64,000 nt of DNA from Clostridia bacterium. GTDB lineage: Bacteria > Bacillota_A > Clostridia > TANB77 > CAG-508. The position numbers were made by a program, and so were the translations under genes. The DNA lies in assembly GCA_017475185.1 (NCBI GenBank), contig JAFVGB010000004.1, positions 109,828 through 173,827 on the forward strand, in the 5' to 3' direction. The notes beneath the pieces were generated by a model, which did not search any database, had not been told where the DNA came from, and saw only the letters and a program-made list of their open reading frames with translations. Shown one piece after another: positions 34,072 through 43,480 of this stretch; within the stretch, counting starts at the first letter, position 1; each line of letters starts with the position of its first letter.

Positions 34072-35475
34072 TTAATAATCTGAACCAATTATAATTGTAA
34101 AATCAACATCATTTGCACTACTTGTTGCATTAGAAACTGTTCCAACTCCAATTATTTTTTGTAACTCTTCAGATACTTCGCTTGTTTGTTCACTTCTATT
34201 AATAATTGTTGTTGTTTTTGTTGCTGTTGTCTTTCCAGTATTTTCAACTGTATATCCATTTTCTTTTAGCAAACTTTTTAAATTTTCTAATTTCATTTCA
34301 TCTCCTGTACCATTTAAGATACTAATTTTTATTGCTGCATTTTTTTGTTGTTCTTTTGTAAGTTCTGTTTTGAATAATTCATCAACTATTTCTTTAGTTT
34401 GTTTTTTGTTGTAACTGTAGAACCATAAACCACTGAATTTTTCAGGTGCTCCTGGCAACATGGCAGAATCTATATTGTTTACATTAAAATCAATTGCATA
34501 AGGTGCATAGTCTTTTAAGCTCCATAAACTAAAATTAGTTTCAACATTATTATTTGCAATTTTTATATAGTCATCTACTTTTGTTATGTTTTCAGCTTTT
34601 ACAATTTGCTTAATTACTTCTGCAATAAATGCCCTTTGTGTTTTCATTCTTCCCAAGTCTTGATCTCCATATTCTAATGAATAAGATGAACCGTCATTAT
34701 TATGTCTAAATCTTACTACTTGCTCTGCTTTATCTCCATTTAACAACTGATATCCAGCTTTTAAATGAATATGTAAGTCTTGAGTTGGATCATCATAATC
34801 CATGTCCATTGGAACATCAAAATAAATTCCTCCAACACTATCTACTAAATCTCTCAAACCAGCAGTATCAACTTTTACGTAATATTTTAAATTTAAATCT
34901 GTAATTTCATTTACCTTTTTTAATAATAAATCTGGATCTATTTGATAAATAGCATTTATTTTATCTGAACCTGTTGCACGATTTCTATTTCTTCCTACAA
35001 ATGTATCTCTTGGTATTGAAAGCATTGCAGCTTCCTGTGTTTTTGGATCATATGAGCAAACCAAAATCGTATCTGTTAAATTTTGACTTTGTCCTACAAC
35101 CAATATATTTAACCTTGGCATATTTGCAAGAGTATTTGCATCATGTCCTAATATTGTTGCAACAAATCCTCCAAATGTTAAACCATTATCTTTCCATCTT
35201 TTAAAGAACCAACCAGCAAATATTAAAAATGCAATTAAGAAAACTGTTAAAACTATTTTTAATACTTTATGCTCTTTCTTTTTCTTCTTTTTCCTTTTTT
35301 GTTTTTGATTATATTCTGTATTATTTAAATTTATTGTAACTTCTTGAAAAATTGCTTCTTTTTCTTCATTATCTTTATTATATTTTCTAGTCGAATTTTT
35401 ACTTCTTGTGTTATTTTTCTTATGTTTATCTTTCACTGATTTTCCAGTGCTTTTTCCATTATAATTTTTATTCAA
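34072..35475 (-). CDS. LytR-CpsA-Psr (LCP) family transferase
   Basis: A 467-residue cell-envelope enzyme. A very basic cytoplasmic tail (1-70) precedes one membrane helix (about 72-93). The LCP domain follows with RLNILVVGQS, MLSIPRDTFV, the Arg-rich KINAIYQ region and VVRFRHNN; the end (about 380-467) is a LytR C-terminal domain starting IKISILNGTGDEMK. LCP proteins transfer undecaprenyl-linked teichoic acid or other glycopolymers to peptidoglycan outside the cell. It is third in an operon with DUF5711 and CvpA genes, 25 bases after cvpA. Confidence 0.92.
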   Translation of the reverse strand: MNKNYNGKSTGKSVKDKHKKNNTRSKNSTRKYNKDNEEKEAIFQEVTINLNNTEYNQKQKRKKKKKKEHKVLKIVLTVFLIAFLIFAGWFFKRWKDNGLTFGGFVATILGHDANTLANMPRLNILVVGQSQNLTDTILVCSYDPKTQEAAMLSIPRDTFVGRNRNRATGSDKINAIYQIDPDLLLKKVNEITDLNLKYYVKVDTAGLRDLVDSVGGIYFDVPMDMDYDDPTQDLHIHLKAGYQLLNGDKAEQVVRFRHNNDGSSYSLEYGDQDLGRMKTQRAFIAEVIKQIVKAENITKVDDYIKIANNNVETNFSLWSLKDYAPYAIDFNVNNIDSAMLPGAPEKFSGLWFYSYNKKQTKEIVDELFKTELTKEQQKNAAIKISILNGTGDEMKLENLKSLLKENGYTVENTGKTTATKTTTIINRSEQTSEVSEELQKIIGVGTVSNATSSANDVDFTIIIGSDY

Positions 35476-35500
35476 AAAAACTCACTCCTAATTATTTTAA

Positions 35501-36148
35501 TTAAAATATTAATTTTACTAATATATTATTATTATTTAAAATACTTCCTATATAAGATTGATTTACTAACTCTAATACTGAATATTGGTTAACCATTGTT
35601 GAAATGAATGTTGTTAAAGCTAGTCCTATGAAAACAATTACAAATGATTGTAATATTCCATAAATTACACCACCTATTTTATCACATTGTTTTATCAATG
35701 GCAACTTTGTAATTAAATCTGCTAATGCTTTTACAAATATTAGGGCAATTCTTGCTAATATAAAAATTCCTATAAAGCTTAATACATCAATTATTTTTAC
35801 AGATATTTCGTTTGCTGCATTATCAACAATTTCTTTTTTCTTTTCTTCTGTTGCATCTTCAACTTTATCTGAAATGTATTCCATTATTGGTGAGCTTTTC
35901 TCATTATCTTCTTTTTGAGTTTCTTCTTCTTTTTCAAATACACTTACTATTGATGATTGAATGTTTTCATCAACTTGTGTAGTACTTGTAACTATTGCAG
36001 ATACTGGTTTAAATAAAACAACCGCAACTGCTAATGCAATAAAAAATGCTAAAACTTTTATTAAACATCCCGCTAATCCTCTTTTATATCCCATAAAAAT
36101 ACATAATGCGAATATAGCTAAAATAATTAAATCAACTATTAGAAACAT
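35501..36148 (-). CDS. cvpA: CvpA family membrane protein
   Basis: A 215-residue protein with four hydrophobic helices: two at the N-terminus (LIILAIFALCIFMGYKRGL, the CvpA signature, and LIKVLAFFIALAVAVVLF) and two in the second half (IDVLSFIGIFILARIALI and ILQSFVIVFIGLALTTF). A charged loop of about 60 residues lies between. CvpA was named for colicin V production in E. coli; in Firmicutes its cellular role is not settled, with links to envelope stress. Gene order DUF5711-cvpA-LCP supports an envelope role. Confidence 0.87.
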   Translation of the reverse strand: MFLIVDLIILAIFALCIFMGYKRGLAGCLIKVLAFFIALAVAVVLFKPVSAIVTSTTQVDENIQSSIVSVFEKEEETQKEDNEKSSPIMEYISDKVEDATEEKKKEIVDNAANEISVKIIDVLSFIGIFILARIALIFVKALADLITKLPLIKQCDKIGGVIYGILQSFVIVFIGLALTTFISTMVNQYSVLELVNQSYIGSILNNNNILVKLIF

Positions 36149-36269
36149 TTTTTTATTTGTATGATTATATGATTTTTATATTACTTTATAAAATCAATCA
36201 TACTCTCCTTTGTTTAATATTTGGATTTTTTAAAAGTTATCCATAAACTTTAATTATTTATTATGAGTA

Positions 36270-37463
36270 TTATAATCCTAAAAATTGTATTTTGTTCCTA
36301 TATATAATTCCAGCAATATTATTAGAAACAACAATACTTTTAATTTCTTGATTAGTTGAAAGTTTTTTAATAAGCCATCCATTTTCATTAATAAAATATG
36401 CTTCAGTACCTAAATTAATTGCAATTACTCCATCTTTTACATATATATCTTTAGCAATACCATTTATAGTATATGTATTTTGGCTATTATTTGAAGTATT
36501 ATAGATTTCAATATTTGAATTTTGATTATTTATTCCAAATTTATCTTCAACTACTTTAACATAACTTTTTGGTAATTTAATTCCTGCAAATGAAACTGAA
36601 TTTTCATCTAGTTCAGCAAGAGTTTCAATACCTCCATTTTTTAATTTTAATACCTTTTTATCACATAAACAAATAAGTTCTTCTTTTTCATGATATTCGA
36701 TATTTGTAACTAATGAATTAACTGGTATTTCATATGTATAAATAATTGCATTACCCGGATCTTGCTTAGCTTTATCAATAGAAATTGTTTTTACTTTAGA
36801 TTCAATTAATGTTCCAGATAAATCCATCTCACAAAAACTCATATATTTGTTATCTTTGGAAACATCTACATCTATTGCAACTGTGTTTGATAAAAATGTT
36901 TTGAAAACTTCATTTCCATCTTCTGCATATGTTGTTATAACTGATTTATAGCTTGTACCAGAAACAATAATTGAAACATAACCATTTTCATTAACATTTA
37001 CTCTGGAAATTTGTCCTTCAACATTCTTTTCCCACACGATTTTTTTATCTTTTAATAAATAAACTTTTTGATTATTTTTTTCTGCAAGTACTAAATAATT
37101 GTCCTGAGATGAAAAGATTGGTGAACTTATACTAACATCAAAATCAGTTACGTTTTTTCCTGATGAGTTGTATAATGTAAGCTTATTATTTTCAAGAACT
37201 ACTACATAATTGTAATATGCATATGTGAAAATGTTTTTATCTGAATCAATATTTATATGTGCTAAATCTTCTTCTTTTATATGTTTAAACAGAATATATT
37301 TATCCATGAAATTTCTAAAATTTGAATTAGCTGTGTATGTAATCCATATTGCACCTATGAGTAGTATAATTGCTACTATTATTGACGCGACTACAACCTT
37401 TTTCTTATTTAAGGACTTTTCTTGTTCTGAATTATTAAATTGTTTGTATTCTAATAACTTCAT
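36270..37463 (-). CDS. DUF5711 family membrane-anchored beta-propeller protein
   Basis: A 397-residue protein with a cytoplasmic N-terminus, one membrane helix (about 24-45) and a large outer part made of repeated four-stranded blades (for example NIFTYAYYNYVVVLENNKLTL, NYLVLAEKNNQKVYLL, YVSIIVSGTSY). It matches the clostridial family DUF5711, whose function is unknown and which resembles PQQ-type or WD-like propellers. As first gene of an operon with CvpA and an LCP transferase it probably acts in cell-wall assembly or sensing. Confidence 0.82.
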   Translation of the reverse strand: MKLLEYKQFNNSEQEKSLNKKKVVVASIIVAIILLIGAIWITYTANSNFRNFMDKYILFKHIKEEDLAHINIDSDKNIFTYAYYNYVVVLENNKLTLYNSSGKNVTDFDVSISSPIFSSQDNYLVLAEKNNQKVYLLKDKKIVWEKNVEGQISRVNVNENGYVSIIVSGTSYKSVITTYAEDGNEVFKTFLSNTVAIDVDVSKDNKYMSFCEMDLSGTLIESKVKTISIDKAKQDPGNAIIYTYEIPVNSLVTNIEYHEKEELICLCDKKVLKLKNGGIETLAELDENSVSFAGIKLPKSYVKVVEDKFGINNQNSNIEIYNTSNNSQNTYTINGIAKDIYVKDGVIAINLGTEAYFINENGWLIKKLSTNQEIKSIVVSNNIAGIIYRNKIQFLGL

Positions 37464-37575
37464 ATTTTTATTCCTCTTTTGATTTATTCTTTATACCAAA
37501 TTTATACCAGTTTTTCCTATTTTTTGCAAGGATTTCACAGAAAAATCACAATTATTTTTAAGTTAGAAATAAGTT

Positions 37576-37669
37576 GGAAATAGGGACGGTTCCTTTTTCC
37601 AGATTAAGACGTTCAAAACTCTACATTTTTCGACATCTTAATCCAGAAAACAGAACCGTCCCTATTTCC
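37576..37669. repeat. GGGACGGTTC palindromic repeat, copy 1
   Basis: GGAAATAGGGACGGTTC (37576-37592) and its complement (37653-37669) are the arms of a stem whose inner part also pairs imperfectly (CCAGATTAAGA with TCTTAATCCAG). Part of a dispersed family with copies near 46167 and 49293. The region 37464-37795 holds no gene besides it. Confidence 0.8.
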
Positions 37670-37795
37670 CAAATTCCAAAAAAGCCAAGCACTGGATATA
37701 ACAAATTAACAAATGTAGAAAAGCTTATTTGTGACAAAAAAATCGCAGAAACACACATGAAAATCAAAACATTATTATATGATTTTGAACTTTTA

Positions 37796-38659
37796 CTAAA
37801 ATTGTTTAAAAATCCGCAGTCCACTTGATGCAGCACTTGTAAAAATTGCAATTCCAATTATAAAAATATAACTTATTTTATGAAATACTCCATATTTTGA
37901 TACTACCCCAATTATAGGCATTTCAAGATTAAATATTGATGTATCACCCTGTAACAATAAATTATAAACTGCTAAACTTAGCATTAATAACGTACTAAAA
38001 CAAATTCCGGAAATTGCGAATATATTTCTATTTTCTCGGCTTTTAGTACTTATTCGAATAATTACTGGAATTAAAATTACACAATTATAACATGCATATA
38101 AAACAGCCTTTATAATTGACTTAATTATCGGCAAAAAAATATTATTTTCTTTAAAATTACTATTATAATTTTCAAATATATTTATATTTTTTAATGCAAC
38201 ATATATAATAAATATAATCAAAATCGGAATTAAATAATTACTAATTTTCATAAGACCATTTATATTTTTTTGAAAAACACAAAAACATGATAAAATAATA
38301 ATTAAACTTCCTAATATTTTATTTACATTAAATTCTTGGTTTAAAAAGCTTGAAAACCCTGCAATCATTACATAAAAAGAAAGCAGTAAAAAAATATTTA
38401 CTATATTATTTAATAATTTTGAAAATTTATAATTCTCTATAATATTACAAAAATCATGATATGTATTTATATTATTAGTACTACAAATTTTTAATACATT
38501 ATAAATAACCATGCTAATAATTAAACTTGATATTATTAATCCAATTATTCCAAATTTTCCATAAATAAAGAAAAAAGAATATATTTCTTTTCCAGATGCA
38601 AAACCTGCCCCTACAAGAGCTCCAATTATTACAAATACAATTTTTAAAATATTTTTCAT
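37796..38659 (-). CDS. YkvI-like multi-spanning transporter
   Basis: About 287 residues with at least eight membrane helices. The N-terminus IIGALVGAGFASGKEI is the hallmark of the YkvI family, related to APC/LeuT-fold amino-acid transporters; the length is slightly short of usual members (about 340-350). Substrate unknown. The ATG at 38659 is chosen because AGGAGG in the preceding hairpin is 12 bases upstream and an upstream in-frame start overlaps the previous gene. Expression probably depends on the hairpin at 38667-38702. Confidence 0.8.
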   Translation of the reverse strand: MKNILKIVFVIIGALVGAGFASGKEIYSFFFIYGKFGIIGLIISSLIISMVIYNVLKICSTNNINTYHDFCNIIENYKFSKLLNNIVNIFLLLSFYVMIAGFSSFLNQEFNVNKILGSLIIILSCFCVFQKNINGLMKISNYLIPILIIFIIYVALKNINIFENYNSNFKENNIFLPIIKSIIKAVLYACYNCVILIPVIIRISTKSRENRNIFAISGICFSTLLMLSLAVYNLLLQGDTSIFNLEMPIIGVVSKYGVFHKISYIFIIGIAIFTSAASSGLRIFKQF

Positions 38660-38666
38660 ATAATAA

Positions 38667-38702
38667 AAAAGCCTCCTACTTATATGTATGTAGGAGGCTT
38701 TT
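38667..38702 (-). terminator. Terminator hairpin that also holds the SD of the next gene
   Basis: AAAAGCCTCCTAC, 10-base loop, GTAGGAGGCTTTT, then a run of T on the minus strand. The 3' arm contains the AGGAGG used by the YkvI-like gene, so the structure both ends transcription of the YhaN-like gene and hides the ribosome site of the next. Confidence 0.75.
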
Positions 38703-38705
38703 CTA

Positions 38706-40730
38706 TTATAATCTAACCTTATTAAATTCATATCCTAATTTGCTGTATATGTTTTCTTCCCTGTTAGTACAAGTTAAAATAATAATTTGTTTATCTCTAT
38801 AATTATCAGCTAAATATTTTAAAATATTTTCTAATCTTTCATCATCATAATATGCAAAAGCTTCGTCTAATATTACTGGCATATTTTCATTTGAAACTTC
38901 TGTATTCATTGATAATCTTAATGATAAATATAATTGATCAATTGTTCCTAAACTTAATCTTTCAGCAGGAACATATTCTCCTGATGATAATTCTACCATC
39001 ATTCCATTTTCATCATTTATTGAAACTTTATTATATTTTCCATCTGAAATTCTACTTATATTTTCTGATAAACTTTCTGTAAATCTTGGAGTTACATCTT
39101 TTTTCATTTTTTCGTATGCATCTTCTAAAGCTTGTTTTACAACAATCATAGAATTATTCTTTTTCATTAAACCTTCATATTCTTCCTCTGTGCTTACTAA
39201 TTCCTCTTCAATTTGTGCTAAATCTTCAAGTTGAGGCATAATGTTATTTTTGTTCAATTCAATTCTGTGTAATTCCAATTTCTTTTCATTTATTTCATTA
39301 AGAATTTCTTCTAATTTGATGTCTGTATCTTCAAAATTAACCAATTTATTTATTTCATATATATCTAGCTTATTTCTATATGAATTTTTAAGTTTTTCTT
39401 TTTCAATTTCTTTTAAACTTTTTATTCTTTCTTTTGTTTCTTCCATAATTTTTAGTTGTTCTTTTTTATCATTTTCGAATACTCCAATTTTTGCATTTAT
39501 AATTTTTACATCTTCAAGTATTTTTTTGTTCTTTTCAAATGCAAGTAATTTTTTATTTTCTTCTACTTTTTTGCTCAACTCTTCCTTGTTTTGCTTTATT
39601 AAATGTTCATTGTTTAATCTATTTTTTTCAATTAAATACATAATAAAAATTATTAAAAATCCAACTAATCCAACAAATCTTAATAAGTTGTGTTTAACAA
39701 AAAAGAATATTAATATATTTATTAAAATAACAACTACTGACAATAAAATATATTTTTTTGTACTTATTTTTGGTTTTGCAAATTTACGTCTTTCTATTGG
39801 TTCTAAAGAATTAATTTTATGATTATATTCTTCAACTAAAGCTTCTTCACTTTCAATTTCATTATCTTTTAATACATTATTTTTTTGATTAATTAATTCT
39901 AAGATTTCCATTTCATCTTTTTTAATCAAGTCAACATTATAATGTAATTTTTCGTGTTCAAGCATTTCATTTTCGTTTATTTTTTTCATCTTTTTTAAGA
40001 TTTCTACTTTAAGTTCTTCTTGTGCAATTTCTTCTTCAATATTTGCCTTTGTTTCTTCAAAATCATATTTTAGATTTTTATATCCTAATAATTCATGCTT
40101 TTTATTTTTTAGATCATTTAATTTGCCTTGTGCTATATTTATTGGTTTTCCGGTACTTCTATATGTTCCAACTTCATCTAATTGTTTTTTATATAATTTA
40201 TCAATTGCTTTTTTATATGAAACATTATCTTCCCCTGTACCTGCTAAATTTGCCATTTTTTGTATTAAAGCATTTTGAGAACCTTTATCTAATTTAACCT
40301 CTTGTTGCATTGATGCTATAGTTGACAAAAATGCTTGTTCATCTACTTTAGTCTGTTCATAAAAAAACTGATTTCCTAAATTTTTATCTATGCTAAATTG
40401 TTTAGATATATCTTCTAAACTGCTATTGTAAATTTTAGGATTCTTTTTTGCAAATTCTCTAAAAACTTCAAATTCTTCACCATTATCTAGCTCATATTTT
40501 AGCTTACCAGAAAAATCTTCTCTTCCCCATGGTTTATATCTATCAAAGTCTGAAAAAATTCTTCCCTTTTTATTTTTGGATGTTCCATAAAACATATTTG
40601 TAATAAACTTTAAAAGTGTTGATTTTCCTGCTTCATTTTTTCCATAAATTATATTTATATTATCAGACAATTCGATGTCTTTGTCTGCTAAGTTACCAAA
40701 AGAATTAATTTTTATATTCTTTATTTTCAA
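38706..40730 (-). CDS. YhaN/SbcC-like AAA ATPase
   Basis: About 674 residues with an SMC/Rad50-type layout: FGNLADKDIELSDN and the P-loop IIYGKNEAGKSTLL (residues about 28-41), the YhaN-type segment KGRIFSDFDRYKPWGRED, two coiled-coil stretches separated by hydrophobic helices near 325-365, a signature region YVPAERLSLGT and Walker B VILDEAFAYYDDE near the end. It pairs with the nuclease gene just upstream as YhaO-YhaN or SbcD-SbcC do in DNA-end processing. Two central membrane-like helices are as in YhaN. The TTG at 40730 is chosen because ATGGAG is 8 bases upstream; a GTG at 40739 overlaps it. Confidence 0.86.
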   Translation of the reverse strand: MKIKNIKINSFGNLADKDIELSDNINIIYGKNEAGKSTLLKFITNMFYGTSKNKKGRIFSDFDRYKPWGREDFSGKLKYELDNGEEFEVFREFAKKNPKIYNSSLEDISKQFSIDKNLGNQFFYEQTKVDEQAFLSTIASMQQEVKLDKGSQNALIQKMANLAGTGEDNVSYKKAIDKLYKKQLDEVGTYRSTGKPINIAQGKLNDLKNKKHELLGYKNLKYDFEETKANIEEEIAQEELKVEILKKMKKINENEMLEHEKLHYNVDLIKKDEMEILELINQKNNVLKDNEIESEEALVEEYNHKINSLEPIERRKFAKPKISTKKYILLSVVVILINILIFFFVKHNLLRFVGLVGFLIIFIMYLIEKNRLNNEHLIKQNKEELSKKVEENKKLLAFEKNKKILEDVKIINAKIGVFENDKKEQLKIMEETKERIKSLKEIEKEKLKNSYRNKLDIYEINKLVNFEDTDIKLEEILNEINEKKLELHRIELNKNNIMPQLEDLAQIEEELVSTEEEYEGLMKKNNSMIVVKQALEDAYEKMKKDVTPRFTESLSENISRISDGKYNKVSINDENGMMVELSSGEYVPAERLSLGTIDQLYLSLRLSMNTEVSNENMPVILDEAFAYYDDERLENILKYLADNYRDKQIIILTCTNREENIYSKLGYEFNKVRL

Positions 40731-40804
40731 ATGTATCACTCCATCTTTTTATTCATTTTTTGTTATAAATTCAACATCATTGCCATTGAAAAACACATTT
40801 TTCA

Positions 40805-41884
40805 CTATTTATCAAGTATTTCAAATCCAATATCTAGCGCATTTTGAAGAATTTCTTCATCATCTGGATTTTCATCCATTTTTTGAAGAATTTCTTTTAC
40901 AAACAACCCCTTTAATGTGTTTTCTCTAGAAATTTTTTCCAAATCATAATTCAACTTTGTATAATCTTTAATTTTTATAATATTCCCATTAATTAATAAC
41001 TTATTTAATTTATATAAATCAATTTCAAAATTTCTTCTTCCAACTAACGAAATTTTATAATAAATACTGTCAGAATAGTCTATTTCATTTATAGTAGTTG
41101 CCAATTCATCTAAATCTAGTAATTCAGTAACATCAATTTCCTTTATTACAAATTCTTTATTATCAATTGGAACAAACTCTAATTCCACTTTGTTTTTATC
41201 AACATTTCCAACAATCATTCCGTGTTTACCAAGTTCATCAAATCCCAATGATACTGTTGATCCTGGATAAACAATTCTTTGATTTAGTTTTGTATTATAA
41301 TCAATTTTATGAATATGTCCTAACGCAACATAATCAAACCCTTTATCTTCAAGCATTTTTTCAGAAATAGGGTTATATTCTTTTTCTAAAGTATTAGATG
41401 CATTTAGTGTACCGTGTGCAACTAATATATTAATTTTATCTTTATTTTTTATTTCCGTATTTTCTAAATCACAATTAGTGTAATAAAAATCATCGAATCC
41501 GTATCCATAAATATCCACATCTTCTTGTTCAAAAACAGATAATTTTGAGTCAAATATATGAACATTTTCACTCCAATAAAATTTATTATAAAAAGAATCT
41601 TTTATGTATGGATCATGATTTCCTGGTGATATAAAAATCTGTGTATCTGGTATTTCCGTAAACAAATTGTTTATATACTCAATGGTGCTTAATCTAATAT
41701 ATTCATGTTCATAAAAATCCCCTGCTATAAATAGATAAGGGATATTGTTCTCTTTTATATAATCTATAATTTTATTAAACGCTAATCTTTGGTCTTGTCT
41801 TCTTACATCACCTAGATTTGCCTTATTTGTTAATGTAGTAAAAGATGTATCAAAATGCATATCTGCTATATGTACAAATTTCAT
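40805..41884 (-). CDS. YhaO/SbcD-like DNA repair nuclease
   Basis: A 359-residue calcineurin-like phosphoesterase of the Mre11/SbcD class. Metal-binding motifs appear in order: HIADMHFD (residues 4-11), IAGDFYEH (about 53-60), SPGNHDPY (about 85-92), LVAHGTLN and ALGHIHK (about 195). The C-terminal part is the YhaO-like cap. It forms the nuclease half of a complex with the ATPase encoded 74 bases downstream and acts on double-strand ends or hairpins. SD AAAAGGAGAG; promoter at 41919-41948. Confidence 0.9.
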   Translation of the reverse strand: MKFVHIADMHFDTSFTTLTNKANLGDVRRQDQRLAFNKIIDYIKENNIPYLFIAGDFYEHEYIRLSTIEYINNLFTEIPDTQIFISPGNHDPYIKDSFYNKFYWSENVHIFDSKLSVFEQEDVDIYGYGFDDFYYTNCDLENTEIKNKDKINILVAHGTLNASNTLEKEYNPISEKMLEDKGFDYVALGHIHKIDYNTKLNQRIVYPGSTVSLGFDELGKHGMIVGNVDKNKVELEFVPIDNKEFVIKEIDVTELLDLDELATTINEIDYSDSIYYKISLVGRRNFEIDLYKLNKLLINGNIIKIKDYTKLNYDLEKISRENTLKGLFVKEILQKMDENPDDEEILQNALDIGFEILDK

Positions 41885-41918
41885 ATTATACTCTCCTTTT
41901 TACTTTTGTTACCTTCCA

Positions 41919-41948
41919 GTTATACCACAAAATTGGTTAGTTAGTCAA
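41919..41948 (-). promoter_or_regulatory. Promoter of the YhaO-YhaN operon
   Basis: TTGACT (41948-41943), 18-base spacer, TATAAC (41924-41919) preceded by TGG, an extended -10. Confidence 0.65.
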
Positions 41949-41966
41949 CTGGTTTTTAATTAAAAA

Positions 41967-41999
41967 AACTGTAATATATTAAAGTATATATTACAGTTT
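41967..41999 (-). terminator. Terminator of the TraG/VirD4 operon
   Basis: AAACTGTAATATA and TATATTACAGTTT around a 7-base loop, followed on the minus strand by a run of T. Confidence 0.75.
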
Positions 42000-42004
42000 A
42001 ATTT

Positions 42005-43480
42005 TTATTTTTCTTCATCTGATATAGGTCCAAATAATTCATCAAATTTAGCTTCTAACTCTTTTTGAATATCTAAATCTGATGGTCCGCTGTCTTCTAC
42101 AACCGGCATTTTGAAATCATCATTTTCAATTTCTTCATCAAATAAATCATCTAAAGATTCAACTTTTAAATCATTTCCTCCACTAACGCTTTTTTCTGAA
42201 TATGGATTGTTTGGATTGAACTTTCTCCAAACACCTCTATCACCAACATTAAAATCATTATGATCTAGTTTTACCTTATTCATTTCTTTAATCATTGGTG
42301 TTTTAAAATACCAGAATTTTTTTGCTTTGATTGGTTTTAATCCTTTTTCAAAAATAATACAATCATCATTATCCATTCTTCTTAATTCATCTGGTGTCAT
42401 TAAAGCTCTTGCCATAATTTGCTCAGATTCACTTGTTCCAGTCTTTTTCTTGTGACTGTCTCTGTTAACTGAATCGCTTTTTCTTTTAATTGTTTTTTCT
42501 CCAAGTTCTTTAGAGAAATACTCAACTGTTTTAAATGAGTTACTTCCTAAAAATACGTGTGTATCACAGTTACCTACTATTGTTTCATGAGATTTTTCAT
42601 ATATTGCCTCTAACTGGTCTAAGTTTTGTAAAATAACACTAAATGAAATTTTTCTACTTCTTGATGTTGATATCTTTTTATCAAAATCTGGGATTTTACC
42701 TATGTTTGCAAACTCGTCTAATATGAAGAAACATGGTATTTTTAATTTTCCTCCATTTTTATCAGCAAAATCATATAATTGTTGAATCATTTGTGAGAAG
42801 AATATTGTTAATAAGAAATCATATGCTGTATGAGTATCTGATGATATAACATATAACGCTGTTTTCTTGTTTGCAATATCTTCAAAATTTATAGTATCTG
42901 TTGATGTAACTTCTGCAATTTCTCTTGAATCAAATTTACCTAATTTAGATTGTAATGAACTTAGTATTGAACTATATGTTTTGTCTGATGCAAGTTCAAC
43001 AGATTTATAATACATTCTTGCTGGATGGTCATATGGTAAAACACTCATCATTTCAGTTAATAAGTTTCCGCCACTATTATTACTAGCTGCTCTTACCATT
43101 TCAGCACAACTTGCTAAGTTTTGTTCTTCTGGTGGACGTACTGCTATTAAATAGTAAATTAATGCTTTTAATAACATTTCTGCCATATCATCCCAATATG
43201 GGTCTGAAGAACCTCCTTCAGATTTTTGTCCTTTTACTACTGTATTTGCAATAACGTCAACGTCTAACTCACTACTTATATGTGCTAATGGGTTATATCC
43301 ATCACTGTTTGCTGGATTAACAAGGTTTAATACTTTTATATCATATCCATGTTCTTTTAAATATCCAGCTGTATCATCATATAATTCACCTTTTGGATCT
43401 GTAAAAACATATGAACCAAGCATTTGATAAGCATTTGGTTTTGAATATGTTGCAGATTTACCACTACCAGATCCGTCCAA
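42005..43480 (-). CDS. VirD4/TraG-like coupling ATPase, main part (after frameshift)
   Basis: This frame holds nearly the whole ATPase of a type IV secretion coupling protein: GSGSGKSATYSKP (Walker A), VFTDPKGELYDD, the family YNPLAHI segment, IPCFFILDEFANIGKIPD (Walker B) and the STSRSRKISFSVILQNLDQL block. An acidic tail follows from residue 430. The 5' part of the gene is in another frame (43464-43931). One extra C in GGA-CGG-ATCT separates them at the first glycines of Walker A; removing it gives a normal protein of about 640 residues. No other secretion genes are near. Confidence 0.87.
   Translation of the reverse strand: MDGSGSGKSATYSKPNAYQMLGSYVFTDPKGELYDDTAGYLKEHGYDIKVLNLVNPANSDGYNPLAHISSELDVDVIANTVVKGQKSEGGSSDPYWDDMAEMLLKALIYYLIAVRPPEEQNLASCAEMVRAASNNSGGNLLTEMMSVLPYDHPARMYYKSVELASDKTYSSILSSLQSKLGKFDSREIAEVTSTDTINFEDIANKKTALYVISSDTHTAYDFLLTIFFSQMIQQLYDFADKNGGKLKIPCFFILDEFANIGKIPDFDKKISTSRSRKISFSVILQNLDQLEAIYEKSHETIVGNCDTHVFLGSNSFKTVEYFSKELGEKTIKRKSDSVNRDSHKKKTGTSESEQIMARALMTPDELRRMDNDDCIIFEKGLKPIKAKKFWYFKTPMIKEMNKVKLDHNDFNVGDRGVWRKFNPNNPYSEKSVSGGNDLKVESLDDLFDEEIENDDFKMPVVEDSGPSDLDIQKELEAKFDELFGPISDEEK

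Noticed and set aside
37621..37857. Small frames between DUF5711 and the YkvI-like gene
   Set aside because: They overlap the palindromic repeat and the end of the transporter gene and have no domain or start signal.
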